Origin: Sphaerisporangium sp. TRM90804
Lineage (GTDB): Bacteria; Actinomycetota; Actinomycetes; Streptosporangiales; Streptosporangiaceae
Direction of reading: 5' to 3'
DNA length: 38,976 bases
NCBI RefSeq assembly: GCF_029846175.1
Contig: NZ_JARWAC010000012.1
Coordinates: forward strand, 1 to 38,976
Notes under the pieces: model-generated
The model's database searches: none
Told to the model about the DNA's origin: nothing
What the model saw: only the letters and a program-made list of their open reading frames with translations
Position numbers and translations under genes: made by a program
In this document: piece after piece, positions 14,601 through 23,798 of the stretch
Position numbering within the stretch: the first letter of the stretch is position 1
Layout: every line of letters begins with the position of its first letter

Positions 14601-16379
14601 TCACGACTTCAGCCTCAGGCGCTGCCTCGACGCGCCCGGAAACACGACGACCAGGTGCTCTTCCCCCGCGTCGCCGACCCGCACGTAGGCACGCAGCCGG
14701 TAGCGGCCCTTTCCGGTGATCGCCAGGTTCGGCATCGGGGCGCCCGCGCCCACGTCTCCGCGCTCGCCCATCTCCGGCACGGTGAGCCGGCCGGTGCGGC
14801 TCACGATCGGCACCTCGGTGACCAGATCCCACCCTGCCGTCCGCCGCGGCGGCGCGGTGCGTAAGGCCTTCACCGTGAGGCACAGTTCGATGACGTCCTC
14901 GATGTGCCCGATGAGCACCGCGCTGTCGGCCACCCCGATGAGGGAGTTGTCGTCGTAGGCCCTGTCCGTCGCCTGCTCCGCCGCCTTGTCGGCCGCTTCG
15001 GCCTCGGGGTCGTGGACCAGATAGCCGAAGTCGCCGTCGGCGAACAGGAAGTAGTTGGCCGTGGCCTGGACGACGCCCTTCGTCCGGGGCCACGGGTCGC
15101 GGCACCTCGCGTTCTGCTCGGCGATGTAGGCGGCGTTCGCCGCCTCCGTCTCCGCGGTCGACCGCAGCAGGTCGGGATGGGTCGCGCCGATGATCTCCGG
15201 GCAGACGTAGACGAGGTCCCACGGGTCCGCGCCCCAGGCGGGCCGCGCGCTCCCGGCCCGCGTCAGGATCGCCTCCTGCTCGGCGCGGTCCTTCGCGCGG
15301 CACAGCGTCCGCCCGTACGCGAGGACCTCCTGGTCCGACAGGCTGTCGGGGAACATGGGCCAGATCCCGCCGTCCGTGCTCCGTGCCCGGCACAGGAAGG
15401 CGGCGTCGCGCTCCGAGGGCTTCAGGTCGCCGAAGCCGGGCCGGTCGTAGCAGTCCATCGACCAGCCGGTGTAGGTGAGGCGCGGGCTCTGCTCCGGGTG
15501 GATCAGCGCGATGACCGGCAGTACGGCCACGGCCGCCACCGCGACGCGGATCACGCGCAGCCGCGCGGGCGGAAGGCCGGCCGGGCGGCCCTCGGCGGGC
15601 ATTTCACGGGCGGTCGCCGCGATCCACACGGTGCTGACGAGCCCCACCGCGTCGATCACGACCAGCATCGCCAGATTGCCGCTGAAGGTGGTTCCGATGA
15701 GAACGTTGAGCGGGATCACCAGCACGTAGAAGCCCGCCGACAGCCACCCGGCGACCAGCGTGCCGCGGCTCCACCGGCCGTCGCGCCGCTGCCCGACGAC
15801 CGTGATGACGGTCGCCGCGACTCCACCCACCACCAAGGCCAGTTCGGCGACGCCGCCCGGTCCGAGCTCCGGGAGGTCGAGTTCGTCGAGCAGCTGGTTG
15901 GCCATCCCGGCCAGCTCGACGGCGAACATAGCCCCGGCCGCCGCGCGCAGCATGCGGGACCGCCAGCGGATGACGAGCAGGTAGAGGACGCTGATCGCGG
16001 TCCACAGCGCGAGCTGGAACGCCGCGTCGACCGCGTCGGGAAGCAGCGCGACCGGGTACCACAGCACGAGGGTGTACACCACCGCCAGATACAGCAGCCG
16101 GCGCAGCGCCTTCTCCCGGCGGTCCAGCGGTCCGGGCGCGGGGGCACGCACGATCAGCCACAGGAGCGCGGCCTTCACCAGGGCGGCCACGAGCAGCACC
16201 ACGGTCGTCGAGGTGCCGAACCCGTCGCCCGCGTAGAACGACCTCGCATGATTCGGCGGCGACCATTCGACGGCCACCCAGAGCCAGGCGTCGCCGAGCA
16301 CCAGCCCCGCGACCGCCGCCGCGAGAAGCAGCCCCACCAAGCCAACCCTGGTAAACCGCCAGAAACTCTCCGAAAGCAC
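14601..16379 (-). CDS. Large membrane protein of unknown function
   Basis: Protein of 592 residues that I do not recognise as a named family. The first ~290 residues contain about eight hydrophobic segments separated by short charged loops. The remaining ~300 residues are soluble, with several Cys (MDCYDRPGF, FLCRARS, TLCRAKD, VYVCPEI, ARCRDPW, IELCLTV) that could form disulfides outside the cell, and end in a beta-rich stretch (RYRLRAYVRVGD). ATG 16379 is first in frame; TAAGAT on the minus strand (16393-16388) sits 8 bases upstream as a possible -10. The neighbours (MBL protein, ArsR-like regulator) do not indicate a role. It is an intact, lineage-type membrane protein. Confidence 0.7.
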   Translation of the reverse strand: MLSESFWRFTRVGLVGLLLAAAVAGLVLGDAWLWVAVEWSPPNHARSFYAGDGFGTSTTVVLLVAALVKAALLWLIVRAPAPGPLDRREKALRRLLYLAVVYTLVLWYPVALLPDAVDAAFQLALWTAISVLYLLVIRWRSRMLRAAAGAMFAVELAGMANQLLDELDLPELGPGGVAELALVVGGVAATVITVVGQRRDGRWSRGTLVAGWLSAGFYVLVIPLNVLIGTTFSGNLAMLVVIDAVGLVSTVWIAATAREMPAEGRPAGLPPARLRVIRVAVAAVAVLPVIALIHPEQSPRLTYTGWSMDCYDRPGFGDLKPSERDAAFLCRARSTDGGIWPMFPDSLSDQEVLAYGRTLCRAKDRAEQEAILTRAGSARPAWGADPWDLVYVCPEIIGATHPDLLRSTAETEAANAAYIAEQNARCRDPWPRTKGVVQATANYFLFADGDFGYLVHDPEAEAADKAAEQATDRAYDDNSLIGVADSAVLIGHIEDVIELCLTVKALRTAPPRRTAGWDLVTEVPIVSRTGRLTVPEMGERGDVGAGAPMPNLAITGKGRYRLRAYVRVGDAGEEHLVVVFPGASRQRLRLKS

Positions 16380-16532
16380 GGGACGTGATCTTAGTCCGGC
16401 CCTGCCGATCAGGCTTCATGATCTCCGACGCGACGCGGATTCGATGATGGTCCGATACGCCTCCCCTCCTCAGCGGCGCCGTCGTGGCCGGTTGTGCCGA
16501 GCCCGGCCGGAGTCGTGCCGTCCGGCCACAAC

Positions 16533-16558
16533 CAATTGACAGTTTTTCTTGTCTATTG
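16533..16558. promoter_or_regulatory. Inverted-repeat operator of the ArsR-like gene
   Basis: CAATTGACAG, six bases TTTTTC, TTGTCTATTG: the arms match at 8 of 10 positions. It lies in an AT-rich patch, contains a TTGACA, and ends 12 bases before GTG 16571, so binding would block initiation. Autoregulation by the downstream winged-helix protein is the likely use. Confidence 0.55.
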
Positions 16559-16570
16559 GAGAGTGGGGGC

Positions 16571-17368
16571 GTGCCGGAAGCTCGCATGAGACTGCTGGAG
16601 CGGCCGGGGGAGGTGCGTGGAGCGCTCGCCCCCCTGCGCCGCCGGTTGCTCGCGCGGCTGGCGACGCCCGCCTCGGCCACCGAGCTGGCCGGTGAGCTGC
16701 GGCTGAGCAGGCAGAAGGTCAACTACCATCTGCGCAAGCTTGAGGACGCGGGGCTGGTCGAGCTGGCCGAGGAGCGGCGGCGGCGGGGCTTCGTCGAGCG
16801 GGTGCTGCGGGCGAAGGCCGACACCTATGTGATCGACCCGTCCCTGATGACGAGCACCGACGAGCCGGCCGGGCACGCTACGGCGCACGGTGAGAACTCC
16901 GCCGAACCCGGCCCGGCTGCCCAGGGGCCCGGGCCCGGGTCGGAGCGGTACAACCGGGTCGCCGACCGGCACGCGGCCGACCATCTGGTCGCGGTCGCCT
17001 CGTCGGCCGTTCGTGACGTCACGCGCATGCAGTCGGCCGCGGGGCAGGCCGGGCGGCGGCTGCTGACGTTCACGCTGGAGACCGAGGTCCGCCTCGCCGA
17101 ACCGGCCGACCTGCACCACTTCACCGAGGCCCTCGCGGACGCCGTCGCCGAGGTGGTGGCGCGGTTCGACAGCGACACCGGCCGCCGCTACCGCGTCATC
17201 GGCGCCGGCCACCCCGCGCCGCGCGCGGACGGCACGGAGCCGCCCTCCGCGCCCGCCGCCGGCACGGAGCATTCCCCCTCACGCGCCGACGGCATGGAGC
17301 GCTCGGCTCCGCGCGCCGGAGGCGTGAGGCACCCCTGCACCGACGAATCGACAGGAGAACGGTCATGA
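16571..17368 (+). CDS. ArsR-like winged-helix transcriptional regulator
   Basis: Regulator of 265 residues. After MRLLERPGEVRGALAPLRRR comes a winged helix-turn-helix at about residues 18-75 (ATELAGELRLSRQKVNYHLRKLEDAGLVEL), then a helical middle that may sense a ligand or form dimers, and a low-complexity C-terminus. GTG 16571 is chosen because GGAG lies 9 bases upstream and the operator lies just before it; the frame is open further upstream. Its TGA overlaps the ATG of the SRPBCC gene (ATGA), the usual ArsR/SRPBCC pairing in actinobacteria. The last ~45 residues are repeats of about 10-12 residues built on ADGTE/ADGME and are probably not conserved. Confidence 0.83.
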   Translation: MPEARMRLLERPGEVRGALAPLRRRLLARLATPASATELAGELRLSRQKVNYHLRKLEDAGLVELAEERRRRGFVERVLRAKADTYVIDPSLMTSTDEPAGHATAHGENSAEPGPAAQGPGPGSERYNRVADRHAADHLVAVASSAVRDVTRMQSAAGQAGRRLLTFTLETEVRLAEPADLHHFTEALADAVAEVVARFDSDTGRRYRVIGAGHPAPRADGTEPPSAPAAGTEHSPSRADGMERSAPRAGGVRHPCTDESTGERS

Positions 17369-18120
17369 CCGACCAGGGTAAGCCGGCCGTCATCGAGGTC
17401 ACCATCGCGGCGCCGGCCGAGACGGTCTGGCGGGCTCTGCGTGAGCCGGACGTGATCCGGCGGTGGCACGGGTGGCACTACGACGGGCTCGACGAGGAGA
17501 TCGAGACGATCTTCGTGACCGGTGTCACCGAGGACGCGGACGAGCACGTGCTGGAGGTGCAGGGGGGCGACCGGTTCAGCCTGCACGCCGCCGGGGACGG
17601 CACGGTGGTCCGGCTGACGCGGGCGCCGATCGGGTCCAACCCCGAGTGGGACGCCTACTACGACGACATCACCGAGGGCTGGTACACCTTCCTGCACCAG
17701 CTGCGCTTCGCCGTCGAGCGGCACGGGCTCGCCGAGCGGCGCACGGTGTTCCTGGAGGGCGTGCTGGAGCAGCCGGGCATCCTGGTCGACGCGCTTGGCC
17801 TGCGCGGGGTCGCCGGGCTGGCGCCGGGCACGCCGTACAAGACCGGTACGGCCGCCGGGTCGCTGACCGGCGAGGTCTGGGCCGCCTCCGGCAACCAGCT
17901 CCTGCTGCGGGCCGAGGAGTTCGGCGACGGCCTGGCCGTGCTCGCCCAGCAGCCGCACGCTCCGTACCGCCCCGACGGCGGCGTGCTGCTCGTGCTCACC
18001 ACCTATGGCCTCGACGGCGCCGGGCACGCGGCCGTCGAGAGCCGCTGGACCTCCTGGTGGGAGCGGCACCGCGTCACCCCGGAACCCGGGGCCGCCGACG
18101 GCCCGGACGGGCACGCGTAA
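17365..18120 (+). CDS. SRPBCC (AHSA1/START-like) domain protein
   Basis: Protein of 251 residues. The first ~140 residues are an SRPBCC helix-grip fold of the AHSA1 type (VIEVTIAAPAETVWRALREPDVIRRWHGW, then GWYTFLHQLRFAVERHG), a hydrophobic-ligand-binding cavity. A second half of about 100 residues (from VFLEGVLEQPG to WTSWWERHR) resembles a further degenerate copy of the fold. It is translationally coupled to the ArsR-like gene by ATGA, so the pair is co-expressed and probably responds to one small molecule. No enzymatic residues can be assigned. Confidence 0.85.
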   Translation: MTDQGKPAVIEVTIAAPAETVWRALREPDVIRRWHGWHYDGLDEEIETIFVTGVTEDADEHVLEVQGGDRFSLHAAGDGTVVRLTRAPIGSNPEWDAYYDDITEGWYTFLHQLRFAVERHGLAERRTVFLEGVLEQPGILVDALGLRGVAGLAPGTPYKTGTAAGSLTGEVWAASGNQLLLRAEEFGDGLAVLAQQPHAPYRPDGGVLLVLTTYGLDGAGHAAVESRWTSWWERHRVTPEPGAADGPDGHA

Positions 18121-18127
18121 GGGGCAC

Positions 18128-18147
18128 ATGGGGCACCCTCGCCCCAT
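18128..18147. terminator. Hairpin after the ArsR/SRPBCC operon
   Basis: ATGGGGC, loop ACCCTC, GCCCCAT: a perfect 7-bp stem 8 bases after the stop at 18120, between two convergent genes. It has no T-tract. Confidence 0.5.
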
Positions 18148-18215
18148 CCGGCCGAGTGAAGGCCCTCACGGGAGGGCGGGCGCGATCCGTTCGCCTCGCG
18201 GTGCCCCCGCGTGGG

Positions 18216-18860
18216 TCACGACTCGGAGGGCTCCTCGGTGCCGGTGTAGAAGGCCGTGGTGCGGGCGGCGGCGGTGCGGGCCTCGGTCTCGTCGGTGCCG
18301 GAGGCCACGTTGGCCTCGCGCCAGGCCTCGCTGCTGAGCTCGGCGAAGCGGCGGCCCTCCTCGGAGAGGGACCACTCGGCGGCCTCGGCGGGGTCGACCG
18401 GCTCGCCGGTCGCCAGGTGCTCGGTCAGGCCGCGGAACGCCAGGTCCCAGCCGACGCCGGTGGCGCCCGGGCCGTACCGCGCCCAGATCGCGTCGTCGAC
18501 GTGCGCGATGTGCTCCAGCTCGAACCGCGTGCGGTCGTCGGACTCGGGAGTGAGGCGGACCTCGATCCAGCTCATGCCACCGCCGTACTCCCAGGTGGCG
18601 GCGAAGCTCTTGGGCGGGTCGCAGCGCTCGATCACGCCGCCCGCGTTGCCTTCGAGCTGGTAGCGGCCGCCGAGGCGCAGCTCGCCGGAGACGGGCAGGA
18701 ACCACCGCGGGAGGCGCTCGGGGTTGGTGCAGGCGTCCCAGAGGTCGTCGAGCGTGCTGTCGTAGCTCTGGCTGACGATCGTGACGCGCGCCTCTCCCGC
18801 CTGGAGCACGCGGCTGCCCACGGTGCGCCGCACGGCGGCGATCTGGTCGGTGATCTCCAT
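18216..18860 (-). CDS. SRPBCC (AHSA1/START-like) domain protein
   Basis: Protein of 214 residues. A helix-grip domain covers about residues 20-160 (ARVTIVSQSYDSTLDDLWDACTNPERLPRWF, then LGGRYQLEGNAGGVIERCDPPKSFAATWEYG), typical of AHSA1-like proteins that bind small hydrophobic ligands or act as stress-linked accessory proteins. The C-terminal 40 residues are Ala/Glu-rich helix (AWREANVASGTDETEARTAAARTTAF). ATG 18860 is preferred to the upstream ATG at 18947 because AAAGGA lies upstream and the fold begins soon after it. It is convergent to the other SRPBCC gene but not a recent copy of it. An AT-rich palindromic region upstream (18940-18959) suggests a dedicated repressor encoded elsewhere. 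Confidence 0.85.
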   Translation of the reverse strand: MEITDQIAAVRRTVGSRVLQAGEARVTIVSQSYDSTLDDLWDACTNPERLPRWFLPVSGELRLGGRYQLEGNAGGVIERCDPPKSFAATWEYGGGMSWIEVRLTPESDDRTRFELEHIAHVDDAIWARYGPGATGVGWDLAFRGLTEHLATGEPVDPAEAAEWSLSEEGRRFAELSSEAWREANVASGTDETEARTAAARTTAFYTGTEEPSES

Positions 18861-18939
18861 GATGGTCGTCCTTTCCGGGATCGCGCGCTCCCTCGGCATG
18901 TTCCGCAGGAGGTCACGGGACGCGCATTCCGCGAAGCTA

Positions 18940-18959
18940 CTATGCATAGCTTATATAAG
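18940..18959. promoter_or_regulatory. Two abutting 10-bp palindromes upstream of the SRPBCC gene
   Basis: CTATGCATAG (18940-18949) is followed directly by CTTATATAAG (18950-18959); both are perfect palindromes in one of the few AT-rich patches of the window. They lie about 80-100 bases before ATG 18860 and could be the promoter and operator for a MarR-, ArsR- or PadR-type repressor. No such gene adjoins on this strand. Confidence 0.45.
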
Positions 18960-19030
18960 TAAATCCCTATAAAGGGGCGGGAAGTGATGGAAGGCCCGCA
19001 GGGTCACGGCGGGGGAGGGCGCTTCGGGGA

Positions 19031-19062
19031 AAGGAAAATCCCCAGGCGGTGGGGCCTGGGGA
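19031..19062 (-). terminator. Rho-independent terminator of the tRNA operon
   Basis: On the minus strand: TCCCCAGG, an 8-base loop, CCTGGGGA, then TTTTCCTTT. The stem is perfect and followed by a real T-rich tract, rare in this window. It lies 12 bases after the 3' end of the tRNA-Val. Confidence 0.88.
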
Positions 19063-19074
19063 CGGATACGGGGG

Positions 19075-19146
19075 TGGGCGATACTGGGATTGAACCAGTG
19101 GCCTCTACCGTGTCAAGGTAGCGCTCTCCCACTGAGCTAATCGCCC
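19075..19146 (-). tRNA. tRNA-Val (anticodon GAC)
   Basis: A 72-base cloverleaf. Acceptor arms GGGCGAT/ATCGCCC, D-arm AGCTCAGTGGGAGAGC, anticodon stem CTACC/GGTAG with loop TTGACAC (anticodon GAC), T-loop GGTTCAATCC. CCA is not encoded. It is the last tRNA of the minus-strand cluster, followed by the terminator. Confidence 0.96.
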
Positions 19147-19162
19147 TCGATGAGGAACTCAG

Positions 19163-19235
19163 AGCGGACGACGGGATTCGAACCCGCGACCCTCACCTTG
19201 GCAAGGTGATGCTCTACCAGCTGAGCCACGTCCGC
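19163..19235 (-). tRNA. tRNA-Gly (anticodon GCC), copy 1
   Basis: A 73-base cloverleaf. Acceptor arms GCGGACG/CGTCCGC, anticodon stem TCACC/GGTGA with loop TTGCCAA (anticodon GCC), T-loop GGTTCGAATCC. Identical over its length to the copy at 19394-19466. Confidence 0.96.
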
Positions 19236-19310
19236 ATGATCACCGAGGCGGTGAGCCCCGGGGATGCCTGCCCTACTTTACCGGATCCCGAGGGTACGGG
19301 AATCCCGTAG

Positions 19311-19381
19311 AGGTGGAGACGGGATTTGAACCCGTGTACGCGGCTTTGCAGGCCGCTGCCTCGCCTCTCGGCCACTCCACC
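19311..19381 (-). tRNA. tRNA-Cys (anticodon GCA)
   Basis: A 71-base cloverleaf. Acceptor arms GGTGGAG/CTCCACC, anticodon stem GCGGC/GCCGC with loop CTGCAAA (anticodon GCA), T-loop GGTTCAAATCC. It lies between the two identical tRNA-Gly genes. Confidence 0.96.
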
Positions 19382-19393
19382 AGGAGTTCTGCG

Positions 19394-19466
19394 AGCGGAC
19401 GACGGGATTCGAACCCGCGACCCTCACCTTGGCAAGGTGATGCTCTACCAGCTGAGCCACGTCCGC
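19394..19466 (-). tRNA. tRNA-Gly (anticodon GCC), copy 2
   Basis: Same 73-base sequence as the copy at 19163-19235; first gene of the operon Gly-Cys-Gly-Val. On the minus strand a TAGAGT at 19505-19500 could be the -10 of the operon, with a leader of about 30 bases to be removed by RNase P. Confidence 0.96.
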
Positions 19467-19690
19467 GTGGACCGACAGGAGTACCTCGGTCACGCACAGA
19501 CTCTAGCGCCTCCGCGGCCCCCGCGCGCGCAGTCCGCCACGCGAGCCGCGGCGCGAGGTGACGACGGCGGCGATCGGGGTAGCGGTCGCCCCATGCCCGT
19601 CCCCGGTCCACGTCCGGACGCCCCGCGCCGGGGCGCCGGTGCGGCGCGGACCCTACCGCACGGAACACTCAAGGGCGCGTTTGCGCGTGA

Positions 19691-19712
19691 TCCTGCCCGG
19701 ATTCGGGCAGGA
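19691..19712. promoter_or_regulatory. Perfect 22-bp inverted repeat before the glmS-operon promoter
   Basis: TCCTGCCCG, GATT, CGGGCAGGA: 9-bp perfect arms ending 3 bases before the -35 (19716). It could be an operator controlling the glmS operon. The rest of 19467-19690 shows no gene or clear signal on the plus strand. Confidence 0.45.
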
Positions 19713-19715
19713 ACC

Positions 19716-19745
19716 TTGGCGTGTCCGCGTTCTCCTGCGTAGAGT
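19716..19745 (+). promoter_or_regulatory. Promoter of the glmS operon
   Basis: TTGGCG (19716-19721), 18 bases, TAGAGT (19740-19745). The GTG start at 19754 lies 8 bases after the -10, so the transcript is probably leaderless. Confidence 0.65.
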
Positions 19746-19753
19746 CTCCGCCT

Positions 19754-20029
19754 GTGTCCACGGCGCGGCCCCTCCACGAGGATCTGATCCAGCACCTGAC
19801 CCGGACGACGTCGCTCGGGCCGGGTGAGGCCGCGCGTGTGGTGGCGGAGGTCGTCACCTACTTCTCCGAGCCGGCCGAGGACTTCGTGCGCCGCCGGCAC
19901 GCCGAGTTGAAGGCCCGGGGGCTCACCAACGAGCAGATCTTCCCCGGGATCGCCGTCGAGCTGTCCGCCCGCCCTGTCGCGGCCCCCGAGCTGTCCCTGC
20001 GCCAGCTGCGCCGCATCGTGTACGGCTAA
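19754..20029 (+). CDS. Conserved-looking 91-aa protein of unknown function
   Basis: Small, acidic and basic mixed, predicted helical protein of 91 residues without membrane segments or a signal peptide. It reads STARPLHEDLIQHLTR at the start, RRRHAELKARGLTNEQIF in the middle and LRQLRRIVYG at the end. I do not recognise a named domain. GTG 19754 is chosen because the promoter's -10 ends just upstream, excluding the earlier ATG at 19721. It precedes glmS by 17 bases and is almost certainly in the same transcript, so it may act in regulation of amino-sugar synthesis, but this rests only on position. Confidence 0.72.
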   Translation: MSTARPLHEDLIQHLTRTTSLGPGEAARVVAEVVTYFSEPAEDFVRRRHAELKARGLTNEQIFPGIAVELSARPVAAPELSLRQLRRIVYG

Positions 20030-20046
20030 GCGCCAAGGAGATTTAT

Positions 20047-21867
<1,821 letters not shown>

Positions 21868-21886
21868 GCCCGGTTCGGGCCGTCAC

Positions 21887-21921
21887 CCGGCCGTCGTACA
21901 CCGCCATCCGGCCGTCGTACA
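21887..21921 (+). repeat. 14-bp direct repeat upstream of the pirin gene
   Basis: CCGGCCGTCGTACA occurs at 21887-21900 and 21908-21921, 21 bp apart, two helical turns. The second copy runs into TACAGT (21918-21923), a -10-like element 6 bases before ATG 21930. It may be an operator or a duplicated promoter. Confidence 0.5.
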
Positions 21922-21929
21922 GTCGGCGG

Positions 21930-22886
21930 ATGAGCAACGTGGAGCGCGAACCGCGCGAGACGGCGGCCGGCGGCCGGGACGACGCCTCCGACGGGCCGGT
22001 GCGCGAGCTGCTGGCGGGCCGGCCCGTGGCCCTCGGCGGGCCGCGGGCCATGCGGGTGACGCGCACGCTGCCCGACCGGCGGCGGCGCATGGTCGGCGCG
22101 TGGTGCTTCGCCGACCTCTACGGGCCCGAGACGGCCGTCATGAACGTGCCGCCGCACCCGCACACCGGCCTGCAGACGGTGAGCTGGCTGCTGGAGGGCG
22201 AGGTGCTGCACCGCGACAGCCTCGGCAGCGAGCAGGTGGTCCGCCCCGGCCGGCTCAACCTCATGACGGCCGGCCGCGGCGTCTCCCACTCCGAGGAGTC
22301 GGCCCGCGGCGAGGGCGTGCTGCACGGCGTGCAGCTCTGGGTGGCGCTCCCCGGGGCCGACCGCGACGTGGCGCCGGCGTTCGACCACCATCCCGAGCTG
22401 CCCGTGCTCGACGGCGACGGGGCCACGGTGACGGTGGTCATGGGGGAGCTGGCCGGCCTGCGCTCGCCCGCCCGCGCCTACACGCCGCTGCTCGGCGCGC
22501 AGGTCGACCTGCGCGAGGGCGCAGCCGTCGAGCTTGCGGTGAACCCCCGCCACGAGTACGCCGTGCTGGCCCTGTCGGGCGCCGTCGAGGTGGAGGGCGC
22601 CGAGGTCGAGCCCGGCCCGCTGCTCTACCTCGGCTCCGGGCGGGCCGGGCTGTCCTTCCGGGCCCCGCGTGGCGCGCGTGCCATGCTCATCGGCGGCGAG
22701 CCGTTCGACGAGGAGATCGTCATGTGGTGGAACTTCGTGGGCCGCTCCCACGACGACATCCTGCGCTACCGCAAGGAGTGGGCCCGGGGAACCGCCTTCG
22801 GCACCGTACCCGCCTACGACGGCGCCCCCCTGCCCGCCCCGCCCCTGCCCACCACCCTGCTCAAGCCCCGGGGCCGCCGCGGCTGA
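21930..22886 (+). CDS. Pirin family protein
   Basis: Bicupin of 318 residues of the pirin family, iron-binding nuclear or cytoplasmic proteins; bacterial members include quercetinase-like and redox-regulatory proteins. The metal ligands of the N-terminal cupin are present: HPH (His76, His78) in PPHPHTGLQTVSWLLEGE, and HSE (His120, Glu122) in TAGRGVSHSE. The C-terminal cupin (LSGAVEVEGAEVEPGPLLYLG) ends in EEIVMWWNFVGRS, typical of the family. ATG 21930 has no Shine-Dalgarno but lies 6 bases after TACAGT, so a leaderless transcript is likely; the open frame upstream is a shadow of glmS. It is convergent with the EamA gene. Confidence 0.9.
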   Translation: MSNVEREPRETAAGGRDDASDGPVRELLAGRPVALGGPRAMRVTRTLPDRRRRMVGAWCFADLYGPETAVMNVPPHPHTGLQTVSWLLEGEVLHRDSLGSEQVVRPGRLNLMTAGRGVSHSEESARGEGVLHGVQLWVALPGADRDVAPAFDHHPELPVLDGDGATVTVVMGELAGLRSPARAYTPLLGAQVDLREGAAVELAVNPRHEYAVLALSGAVEVEGAEVEPGPLLYLGSGRAGLSFRAPRGARAMLIGGEPFDEEIVMWWNFVGRSHDDILRYRKEWARGTAFGTVPAYDGAPLPAPPLPTTLLKPRGRRG

Positions 22887-22911
22887 CCGGCCGGCGGCCG
22901 AGGGCGCGCGA

Positions 22912-23766
22912 TCACACGCGCTCCTGCGAACGGCGCTCCCGGTGCAGCGCCACCGCGAAGATCACCAGACCCACCCCGGCCATGTCGGGCACCGTGGGAA
23001 GCTGCCGCAGCACGAGGACGCCGACCACGGCCGCCGTGGCGGGGAGCAGGGCGACGAACAGCGCGTAGCTGGACCGCCGCATGCGCGCCATCGCCAGCTG
23101 GTCACAGACGTAGGGGATGACCGACGAGCTGATCCCGACCCCGATCGCGGCGCCCAGCAGCACGACGTCGCCGAAGGCCGGGGCGGCCGGCACCAGGGTC
23201 GCCGGCGTCACCAGGACGGCGGCCGCCAGCATGGCCAGGGCCAGCCCGTCGACGCCCTCCATCAGCCGGGAGACGCGGTGGGCCAGCACGATGTAGGCCC
23301 CGAAAAGCGCGGCGTTGGCGAAGGCCAGCACCAGTGCCGGCCCGTCCCCGCCCGGCTGGAAGCCCGTGAGCAGGTAGACGCCGGCGACGGCGCCCGCCAG
23401 CGCGACGGCGTTGCGGGGCGTCCGGGCGCCGAGCGCGGCGAGGGCGATGACCGGCACGAACTCGATCGCGGCCACGGTCGCCAGCGGGAGCCGTTCGATG
23501 GCCAGGTAGAAGCAGCAGTTCATGGACGCCAGCACGGCGCCCAGCCCCGCCACCGTCCAGCGCCCCCGCGCGTCCAGCCCCGCCCACGCCCGCCAGGGGC
23601 GGCGCCACACCGCGAACACCGCGGCGGCGCTCCACACGCGCAGGCCCGCCACTCCCAGCGGCGCGACCTGGGCGAACAGCAGGACGGCGAAGGCCGGGCC
23701 GAGGTAATGGAACAGGGCGCTCCCGACGAAGTAGGGCCAGGGGGAGCGGGGAGTGGCGATCACCAC
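22912..23766 (-). CDS. EamA/DMT-superfamily exporter
   Basis: Membrane protein of 284 residues with about ten hydrophobic segments in two EamA repeats, resembling RhtA-type exporters of amino acids and other small metabolites. The second-repeat signature is GISSSVIPYVCDQLAMARMRRSSYALFVALLPATAAVVG. It starts at GTG 23766, only 32 bases from the divergent Lrp/AsnC gene, a classic arrangement in which the Lrp protein controls the exporter in response to an amino acid. That pairing, more than the sequence, suggests amino-acid export. A later start at the first internal candidate would cut into the first membrane segment. Confidence 0.87.
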   Translation of the reverse strand: MVIATPRSPWPYFVGSALFHYLGPAFAVLLFAQVAPLGVAGLRVWSAAAVFAVWRRPWRAWAGLDARGRWTVAGLGAVLASMNCCFYLAIERLPLATVAAIEFVPVIALAALGARTPRNAVALAGAVAGVYLLTGFQPGGDGPALVLAFANAALFGAYIVLAHRVSRLMEGVDGLALAMLAAAVLVTPATLVPAAPAFGDVVLLGAAIGVGISSSVIPYVCDQLAMARMRRSSYALFVALLPATAAVVGVLVLRQLPTVPDMAGVGLVIFAVALHRERRSQERV

Positions 23767-23798
23767 CGCATTGTGCGCGGACTCGTTAGCGTTGAGGA
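23767..23798. promoter_or_regulatory. Divergent EamA / Lrp promoter region
   Basis: A 32-base gap between divergent starts. TAGCGT at 23787-23792 lies 6 bases before ATG 23799, so the Lrp transcript is probably leaderless. Any operator must overlap both promoters or the coding starts. Confidence 0.45.

Noticed and set aside
19313..19742. Open frames overlapping the tRNA genes
   Set aside because: They translate tRNA sequence; the cloverleafs are unambiguous.
20030..20046. glmS ribozyme upstream of glmS
   Set aside because: The gap to the preceding gene is only 17 bases, too short, and the ribozyme is typical of Firmicutes.
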